10,733 nucleotides of DNA from assembly GCA_903831485.1 (NCBI GenBank), contig CAIKXW010000334.1:1-10733 (forward strand), in the 5' to 3' direction. Positions 6,036-10,733 of this stretch are shown one piece after another (within the stretch, counting starts at the first letter, position 1; every line of letters starts with the position of its first letter). The notes beneath the pieces were generated by a model. The model did not search any database. It worked only from the letters and a program-made list of their open reading frames with translations, and was not told the DNA's origin. This stretch comes from an uncultured Alphaproteobacteria bacterium (GTDB taxonomy: Bacteria > Pseudomonadota > Alphaproteobacteria > Caulobacterales > Hyphomonadaceae). Position numbers and translations under genes: made by a program.

Positions 6036-6920
6036 ATGCAAAGGCTCCTCATCATCGGCGGCGTCATCGCTGCGGCGGCGATCATCGTTCTCGCGAACGC
6101 GTTCTACATTGTCTCGCAGGACCAGCAGGCCATCGTGCTGCGCTTCGGCCAGTACCAGTACGCCGTAAACGCTGACGGCTCCGAGCGCCGGGCCGGCCTG
6201 CACTTTAAGGTGCCGGTCGTCGAGAACGTGATCTATTACGACAAGCGGAACCGGGGTTTCGATCTCGACTCGGCCGAGATCATCGCGGCTGACCAGCAGC
6301 GCCTCAACGTCGACGCCATCGCCCGCTGGCGCATCAAGGATCCGACGCAGTTCTTCCGTGCGGTCACGACCGAGGAAAACGGCGTCGCCCAGCTGCGTCA
6401 GCGCTTCAACGCTGCGCTCCGCGGCGAGCTCGGCAAGGTCAGCCAGCCCGACATCATCTCCGGCCAGCGTGCCAGCGTGATGCAGCGCATCCGCACCGCC
6501 CTGCAGGCCCAGATGACGACGCTCGGCATCGAGATCATCGATGTCCGCATCCGCCAGGCCGACCTGCCCGAAGCCAACTCCCAGCGTGTCTACGAGCGCA
6601 TGAAGTCCCAGCTTCAGCAGAAGGTGAACCAGTACCGCGCCGAAGGCGAAGGCCTCTACCTGTCGATCGTCGGTGAAGCCGACAAGCAGGTCGAAGTCAT
6701 CCTCGCCGAAGCCAACCAGAAGTCGCAGGTGCTGCGAGGCGAGGGCGACGCTGAACGCAACAAGATCTACGCGGCCGCCTACGGCAAGGACCCGGAGTTC
6801 TTCTCGTTCTACCGATCGCTCGAAGCTTACGACAAGTCGATCAAGACCGGCACACCCTTCGTGATGTCGCCGGACAGCGACTTCTTCCGTTACTTCGGCA
6901 GCCTCGACGGCCGCCGATAG
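6036..6920 (+). CDS. hflC: FtsH protease modulator HflC (SPFH/band-7 protein)
   Basis: The protein has 294 residues. It has an uncleaved N-terminal membrane anchor (about 4-24, LLIIGGVIAAAAIIVLANAF) and an SPFH domain starting at QDQQAIVLRFG (28-38), then conserved HflC segments: NVDAIARWRIKDP (91-103), IDVRIRQADLP (168-178), and the helical RAEGEG...ILAEA region (201-226). It ends with VMSPDSDFFRYFG, typical of HflC C-termini. It pairs with HflK in the FtsH-regulating membrane complex. The ATG lies two bases after the hflK TAA, and the AGGGG ribosome site is inside the last hflK codons, so translation is probably coupled. A long hairpin begins 11 nt after the stop. In many alphaproteobacteria a DegP-type protease follows hflC; here it does not. 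Confidence 0.97.
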   Translation: MQRLLIIGGVIAAAAIIVLANAFYIVSQDQQAIVLRFGQYQYAVNADGSERRAGLHFKVPVVENVIYYDKRNRGFDLDSAEIIAADQQRLNVDAIARWRIKDPTQFFRAVTTEENGVAQLRQRFNAALRGELGKVSQPDIISGQRASVMQRIRTALQAQMTTLGIEIIDVRIRQADLPEANSQRVYERMKSQLQQKVNQYRAEGEGLYLSIVGEADKQVEVILAEANQKSQVLRGEGDAERNKIYAAAYGKDPEFFSFYRSLEAYDKSIKTGTPFVMSPDSDFFRYFGSLDGRR

Positions 6921-6930
6921 TCCAGTTGCA

Positions 6931-6962
6931 ACGGGCAATGCGCTTCACGGCGCATTGCCCGT
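6931..6962 (+). terminator. Terminator-like hairpin after hflC
   Basis: A perfect 13-bp inverted repeat, ACGGGCAATGCGC (6931-6943) and GCGCATTGCCCGT (6950-6962), encloses the 6-nt loop TTCACG. It starts just past the hflC stop and probably ends or stabilises the hflKC transcript. No T-run follows on either strand, so it may be a weak intrinsic terminator, a pause site or a 3' RNA-protecting stem. Confidence 0.75.
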
Positions 6963-7010
6963 GTCACAGTCGCGCCCTACCTTCTTGCCGTAGCGCAAGG
7001 GCTCGCCCGC

Positions 7011-8009
7011 ATGCCGGACTCCTTCCCCGAGTTGTCAGGTCCCGACTTTCCCGCCGATGAAATCGCCGAGGCGCGGCTGGTAAACCGCCAGCTGCGCTGG
7101 GCGCCGCGCTTCCGCGCCCCCACGCGCCTCGGCCGCATGATGATCCAGACCATGCTGTGCGCACAGGCCGTCATGCCTCACGGCGTTGCAGGCGTAGCGA
7201 CCTCAAGCCGCCGCATCACCTGGAAAGGCCACTCCGTCGCCCTGAGGATCCTGCGTCCGGCCGGCGACGTGAAGGGGGTCTAAATCGACTATCATGGCGG
7301 CGGCTGGGCCATCGGCATGGCCGCGATGGATGACCGGGTGAACGCCCGGCTCGCTGCGAACTGCGGCCTCCTCGTCGTCAGCGTCGACTACACCACGCTA
7401 CCCGACATCGACCTCCCCGGCATGATTGACCAATGCGCCGCCGCCGCAGACTGGATCTTCGTACACGCCGCATCCGAATTCTGCGCCAGCGCCATGTTCA
7501 TCGGCGGCGAATCCGCCGGGGCCCATCTCGCCGCCTGCGCCATCATGCGCTTGCGCGACAGCCGCGCCGACTTATCCCGCCTGCGCGGCGCCGTCCTCTT
7601 CTACGGCCCTTACGATCTGTCCTGCACGCCCAGCGTCCGCGCCGCCACGTGCGACACGCTGGTGCTCGACGGGCCCGGCATGACCTCCGGCCTCGCCAGA
7701 CTGCTTCCTGACAGGAACGAAGAACAGCGCCGCGATCCCGCCTTCTCGCCGCTCTATGCCGATCTTAAGGACCTGCCGCCGGCCCTGCTGCTCTGCGGTA
7801 CGATCGACCCACTGATCGACGACAGCCGCCTGATGACCGAACGCTGGAACGCCACCAACGGCAACGCCCGCTTCGTCCTCGTCCCGGATGCCCCGTACGC
7901 GTTCAACCGCCTGCCCACGCGCGTCGCCGCCCGCACCAACGCCTTCGTGCGCGCCTGGGTCAACCAGCAGCTCGCGATGCGCGCGTCACCGGTGCTGGAT
8001 ATCGGATAA
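7011..8009 (+). pseudogene. HSL-type alpha/beta hydrolase (esterase) broken by an in-frame stop
   Basis: One reading frame runs from ATG 7011 to TAA 8007-8009 (333 codons counting both stops) and is interrupted only by TAA at 7281-7283 (codon 91). AAGGG at 6997-7001 could serve as ribosome site. The frame before the stop ends ILRPAGDVKGV. The frame after it resumes with IDYHGGGW (His95), the oxyanion-hole motif of hormone-sensitive-lipase/acetyl-esterase relatives. The family usually has an aromatic residue just before this point, so TAC or TAT changed to TAA is the simplest history. The nucleophile motif GESAG (Ser168) and GTIDPL with acidic Asp266 are intact. The catalytic His, expected in an aPHAF-type motif, is Tyr296 (PDAPYAFNR). 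Restarting at ATG 7317 would give a 230-residue protein without HGGGW. The gene is therefore probably inactive. Its stop is 2 nt from the converging lipoprotein gene. Confidence 0.87.
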
Positions 8010-8011
8010 CG

Positions 8012-8458
8012 TCAGCGCTTCTTTGGCGGCTGTTCGGGCAGGGCGAGAAACTCCGCCTCTGACATCATCGAGAAGGCCTCGATCATCCAGTCGCCATCCT
8101 CGCGCTGGCCAAGCTCGATCGTGTAGACGTCGCTCGCGCCCGACTTGCCCACGCTGACGATCGCATCCCGCCGCTCATAGCGCGGGCCGACGACCTTGCC
8201 GCCCTGCTGCTGCATCATCGCGGCGACCTCAGGATCGAAAATGCTGTTGTAGGGCTCACTCCCCGGTCCTTGCGCCAGCGCTTCCTTCACCGCGTCGAGA
8301 TTGACCTGATCCATCAGCGGCAGCATCTGCGCCAGATTGCGCATGTTGTAGGCCGCAACGAACTTCGCCGAGACCGACGCCGGGTCCTTCATGTTGACGG
8401 GGGTCTCGCCGCCACACGCGCTCAGTGCGAGAGCAGCAAGTGCAATCAGCCGCCGCAT
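8012..8458 (-). CDS. Small lipoprotein of unknown function, coupled to ald
   Basis: From ATG 8456-8458 the protein has 148 residues. It begins with the short lipoprotein signal MRRLIALAALALSAC: lipobox LSAC, with Cys15 lipidated, and Gly at +2, which does not signal inner-membrane retention, so outer-membrane localisation is likely. The mature part (about 20-148) has a DPASVSAKFVAAYNMRNLAQ helix and then beta-rich segments ending in DGDWMIEAF. This is reminiscent of DUF4878/NTF2-like folds that bind small ligands, but that is only a structural guess. The start ATG overlaps the ald stop as TGATG, so translation is probably coupled. An in-frame GTG five codons upstream (8473) lies inside ald and would spoil the signal peptide spacing. 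Function is unknown; co-transcription with ald does not by itself imply a role in alanine metabolism. Confidence 0.85.
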   Translation of the reverse strand: MRRLIALAALALSACGGETPVNMKDPASVSAKFVAAYNMRNLAQMLPLMDQVNLDAVKEALAQGPGSEPYNSIFDPEVAAMMQQQGGKVVGPRYERRDAIVSVGKSGASDVYTIELGQREDGDWMIEAFSMMSEAEFLALPEQPPKKR

Positions 8459-9573
8459 CAGCCCTTGAGCCACGCCGGCTTGGCAAAGGGCAGGTCGAGG
8501 TCATGCGCCACGGCGGCATGGGTGATCTTGCCGTCGGCGACATTGAGTCCCTCGGCCAGATGCGGATCCGCACTCAGCGCTTCGAGCGTCCCCTTGTTGG
8601 CAAGGTCGAGCGCAAACGGCAGCGTCACATTGTTGAGCGCATAGGTCGATGTGCGCGGCACCGCGCCCGGCATGTTGGCCACGCAATAGTGCAGTATGCC
8701 GTCCACCTCATAAATCGGATCGTCATGCGTCGTCGGCCGCGACGTCTCGAAACACCCACCTTGGTCGATCGAGATGTCCACCAGCACGGCCCCCGGCCGC
8801 ATCTCCTTGAGGTGGGCGCGCGTCACCAGCTTGGGCGCTGCAGCGCCGGGGATCAGCACGGCGCCGATCACGAGGTCGGCTTCCATCACGGCGCGATCGA
8901 TCGCCGCCTGCGTCGCATAGACGGTGTCCACCGCCCCCGCGAATTGCACATCGAGCTCCTCAAGACGCGGCATCGACCGGTCGAAAACCGTCACGTTCGC
9001 CCGCGCGCCGTTCGCCATCTCTGCCGCATGCACGCCCGCGACGCCGCCGCCCAGGATCACCACATTGGCCGGCGGCACGCCCGGCACGCCGCCGAGTAGA
9101 AGGCCGCGTCCGCGTTTCGTCTTCATCAACGCATACGCGCCGACATTGACCGACATGCGCCCCGCCACCTGGCTCATCGGCTGCAGAAGCGGAAGGCGGC
9201 CTGCCTTGTTGGTCACGGTCTCATAGGCGATGCACGTTGCGCCGGACTTCATCAGCGCTTCTGCCTGCGGCTTGTCGGCGGCAAGGTGAAGGTAGGTGAA
9301 CAGCGTGTGGTGCGGCTTCAGCATCGCGCACTCAACCGGCTGCGGCTCCTTCACCTTCACGATCATCTCGGCGGTGGCGAATACATCCGCTGCAGTGTCC
9401 AGCATCTGCGCGCCTGCCTTTGCATAGTCGGCGTCGGTTGCGCCCAGCCCCATCCCCGCGCCTGTCTGCACGAACACGTCATGCCCGGCCCGCGTCAGCT
9501 CCATCACGCTCTCCGGCGTAAGACCGACGCGATATTCCTGCGTCTTGATCTCTTTCGGAACGCCAATCTTCAT
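8458..9573 (-). CDS. ald: Alanine dehydrogenase
   Basis: The protein has 371 residues, the usual Ald length. It catalyses reversible NAD-dependent oxidative deamination of L-alanine to pyruvate and ammonia in the cytoplasm, linking alanine use to carbon and nitrogen balance. The known active-site residues are all present: Arg15 and Lys75 (pyruvate binding), His96 and Asp270 (catalysis). The Rossmann loop GGGVAG lies at 175-180, and Asp198 ends the second strand (VFD), as expected for NAD rather than NADP. MKIGVPKEIK and the QPMSQVAGRM motif (131-140) are highly typical. The related transhydrogenase alpha subunit is longer and carries membrane segments, so it is excluded. AAGGAG at 9580-9585 lies six bases before the ATG. 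The stop overlaps the next gene's start as TGATG. An inverted repeat at 9631-9653 in the upstream gap may be an operator. Confidence 0.97.
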   Translation of the reverse strand: MKIGVPKEIKTQEYRVGLTPESVMELTRAGHDVFVQTGAGMGLGATDADYAKAGAQMLDTAADVFATAEMIVKVKEPQPVECAMLKPHHTLFTYLHLAADKPQAEALMKSGATCIAYETVTNKAGRLPLLQPMSQVAGRMSVNVGAYALMKTKRGRGLLLGGVPGVPPANVVILGGGVAGVHAAEMANGARANVTVFDRSMPRLEELDVQFAGAVDTVYATQAAIDRAVMEADLVIGAVLIPGAAAPKLVTRAHLKEMRPGAVLVDISIDQGGCFETSRPTTHDDPIYEVDGILHYCVANMPGAVPRTSTYALNNVTLPFALDLANKGTLEALSADPHLAEGLNVADGKITHAAVAHDLDLPFAKPAWLKG

Positions 9574-9579
9574 GCCGCT

Positions 9580-9585
9580 CTCCTT
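9580..9585 (-). promoter_or_regulatory. Shine-Dalgarno of ald
   Basis: AAGGAG on the minus strand, six bases before the ATG at 9573, fixes the ald start at the family-typical MKIGVPKE. Confidence 0.7.
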
Positions 9586-9630
9586 CGCCGTTGGGGTCGC
9601 TTATGCCAGAATCCAACGCTTCAGCGCCAG

Positions 9631-9653
9631 AGCATTGCGTGGTCAGTTATGCT
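9631..9653. promoter_or_regulatory. Inverted repeat upstream of ald (candidate operator)
   Basis: AGCAT at 9631-9635 and ATGCT at 9649-9653 form a 5-bp inverted repeat with a 13-nt spacer, in the only AT-rich part of the gap and about 58 nt before the ald start. ald genes are often controlled by Lrp/AsnC-family regulators, whose sites are loosely palindromic and AT-rich. This match is weak and no regulator gene lies nearby. Confidence 0.25.
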
Positions 9654-9692
9654 AATTTCGCTGCTGGGCAGGCGTTGCAGAGGCCAAAAGTA

Positions 9693-9770
9693 TCAGCGCC
9701 TATGCGTTGGTCGTGCGCCCAGCACGGCGAGAAAGGCGCGGAGGTCCTTCACGGTTGCATCCGGAGCTGC
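9693..9770 (-). other. Displaced C-terminal coding segment of the following hydrolase
   Basis: In the frame one base off from the hydrolase, the minus strand here reads about 25 residues, AAPDATVKDLRAFLAVLGAR and five more, then TGA at 9693-9695. This is a typical closing helix for alpha/beta hydrolases, where the catalytic His motif is followed by a helix containing DLRAFL. It joins smoothly to HLPME if one G is restored in GAGCAG near 9770. It is read here as the original C-terminus, cut off by a one-base deletion. Confidence 0.65.
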
Positions 9771-10648
9771 TCCATCGGCAGGTGCCCGCCACCGGGATAG
9801 ACGATCAAGCTCGCGCCGGGAATCGCCGCCGCGGTCGCGCGCGCATCATCCACCGGGATCAGCGCATCCTCTTCGCCCGCCATCACGAGCACAGGCATGC
9901 GGAGCGCGTGAAAGTCGGCCTGCGCCCATGGCCGCGACGGTTGCATGTCCTGTGTCAGCAACACGTCGCGATGACCCTCCGCCATGGCGAGATCGACATA
10001 GCGGTCGATCACCTCATCTGTGACCAGCGCTTGGTCATGGTAAGCCGACCTCAGGCCGTCGCCTGCGAACAGGCGAGGATCAAACAATTTTATGAACCAG
10101 CGCCCCACAGGGTTGCTGGACAGACCGACAAACGGTGAAGACTTATTCCCGTCGCCATTCCCTGGCCATCCCGCGGCGTCTACCAGCGCCAGCCCGTCGA
10201 GCCTGTCGCCATGCGCCATCGCATAGGCAAGTGACACCGCGCCGCCCATGGAGTTGCCCGCCAGCACGAAGCTGCGAACGCCGGTCTCGTTCGCCAGAGC
10301 GTCGATCAGCGCGGCATTGCCTTCCAGCGTCGCCTTGTACCCATCCGGCGTTTGCGTGAGGCCATGCCCGGGCAAGTCTATCGCGATCAGGCGATACTCG
10401 GGCGCCAGCCGTTCCACCCATGGTCGCCAAGCGTGAACCGACGCCGCGAACCCATGCACCAGGATCAATGGGCGTCCCTCGCGATTTCCCTCATCCGTAT
10501 AGTGGATTTGGACGCCAGGTTCGGGTTCAAACGTGCGTGAAGAGGAAAGGCCGTAACGCGCTGTCAGATCGACGTAGGAGATCTCTTGGCTGGCGCATGC
10601 AGCCATTGTCCCGGTCAGGACAAATAGCGCAGCAATCGCCGCCATCAT
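9749..10648 (-). CDS. Exported alpha/beta hydrolase, C-terminus frameshifted
   Basis: From ATG 10648 the protein has 299 residues. It starts with a hydrophobic export signal (MMAAIAALFVLTGTMAAC) whose Cys18 in MAAC could be a lipobox, so a lipid anchor or a cleaved periplasmic form are both possible. The alpha/beta-hydrolase core follows: HGF at 65-67 (oxyanion region), DLPGHG, nucleophile elbow GNSMGG with Ser133, a lid region at about 160-235, acid Asp261 in GEEDALIP, and His289 in GGGHLP. The triad is complete, so a serine hydrolase (esterase, lipase or C-C hydrolase type) is expected; the substrate is unknown. Just after HLPME the frame ends with QLRMQP and a stop, while the neighbouring frame continues with a normal terminal helix to 9693. 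The start is uncertain: ATG 10648 has no clear ribosome site and its n-region lacks positive charge. The in-frame CTG at 10667-10669 has AGGAG eight bases upstream and would add LAKRVKS. Confidence 0.8.
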   Translation of the reverse strand: MMAAIAALFVLTGTMAACASQEISYVDLTARYGLSSSRTFEPEPGVQIHYTDEGNREGRPLILVHGFAASVHAWRPWVERLAPEYRLIAIDLPGHGLTQTPDGYKATLEGNAALIDALANETGVRSFVLAGNSMGGAVSLAYAMAHGDRLDGLALVDAAGWPGNGDGNKSSPFVGLSSNPVGRWFIKLFDPRLFAGDGLRSAYHDQALVTDEVIDRYVDLAMAEGHRDVLLTQDMQPSRPWAQADFHALRMPVLVMAGEEDALIPVDDARATAAAIPGASLIVYPGGGHLPMEQLRMQP

Positions 10649-10733
10649 ACTTTTTACTCGCTTGGCCAGTGGGTGTCTCCTAGGGCCGTCTACGCGGGCC
10701 CGCAAGCCATGGATCAATGCGCCTGCTGCGGCC

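Noticed and set aside
5859..6938. 359-codon open frame antisense to hflC and the end of hflK
   Set aside because: It is a GC-rich antisense shadow crossing two confident genes and the terminator hairpin.
7281..7283. Programmed stop-codon readthrough or recoding at the TAA
   Set aside because: No downstream structure or context suggests recoding. Loss of the catalytic His in the same gene favours simple decay.
8425..10023. Plus-strand open frames opposite ald and the hydrolase
   Set aside because: Arg/His-rich translations with no domain. They cross gene boundaries of well-supported minus-strand genes.
1..10733. CRISPR array, toxin-antitoxin, phage or defence island
   Set aside because: No spaced direct repeats, integrase, transposase, nuclease or toxin-antitoxin pair is visible. 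The genes are housekeeping or metabolic.

Overview
The window is GC-rich and densely coded with short intergenic gaps. HflK with a glycine-rich N-terminus, a Mrp ATPase without the CxxC pair, and a small receiver/helical-domain regulator all suggest an alphaproteobacterium. A stalked or marine lineage such as Hyphomonadaceae/Caulobacterales is plausible, but this is inferred from protein style and not from a marker gene. No rRNA, tRNA, CRISPR array, transposase or phage gene is visible.

Layout. (1) 1-140: the C-terminal tail of an acidic plus-strand protein, meeting head-on a minus-strand gene (137-982) for a protein with a degenerate nucleotidyltransferase-like motif. (2) 983-1324: noncoding. 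(3) 1325-4516: a minus-strand block read in the order GT2 glycosyltransferase, then mrp 23 nt downstream, then, after a 163-nt gap, a regulator whose receiver domain lacks the phosphoacceptor Asp. (4) 4517-4839: a divergent intergenic region with clustered short repeats. (5) 4840-6920: hflK-hflC, a two-gene plus-strand operon closed by a strong hairpin at 6931-6962. These SPFH proteins form the membrane complex that modulates the FtsH protease. (6) 7011-8009: an HSL-type alpha/beta-hydrolase gene broken by one in-frame TAA and also lacking its catalytic His. (7) 8012-9573: a minus-strand unit of ald (alanine dehydrogenase) translationally coupled through TGATG to a small lipoprotein. (8) 9693-10648: a second, exported alpha/beta hydrolase with an intact catalytic triad but an apparent one-base frameshift near its C-terminus.

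How the genes relate. Mrp near hflKC is a neighbourhood known in alphaproteobacteria; here a glycosyltransferase sits between them and the two sets are divergent. HflKC and ald are housekeeping-type functions. The signal that most deserves a second look is gene decay (two damaged hydrolases in 4 kb), together with a pseudo-receiver protein, a completely cysteine-free Mrp, and a cluster of ATCCAG/CTGGAT motifs just upstream of hflK. I found no convincing undescribed multi-gene system in this window.
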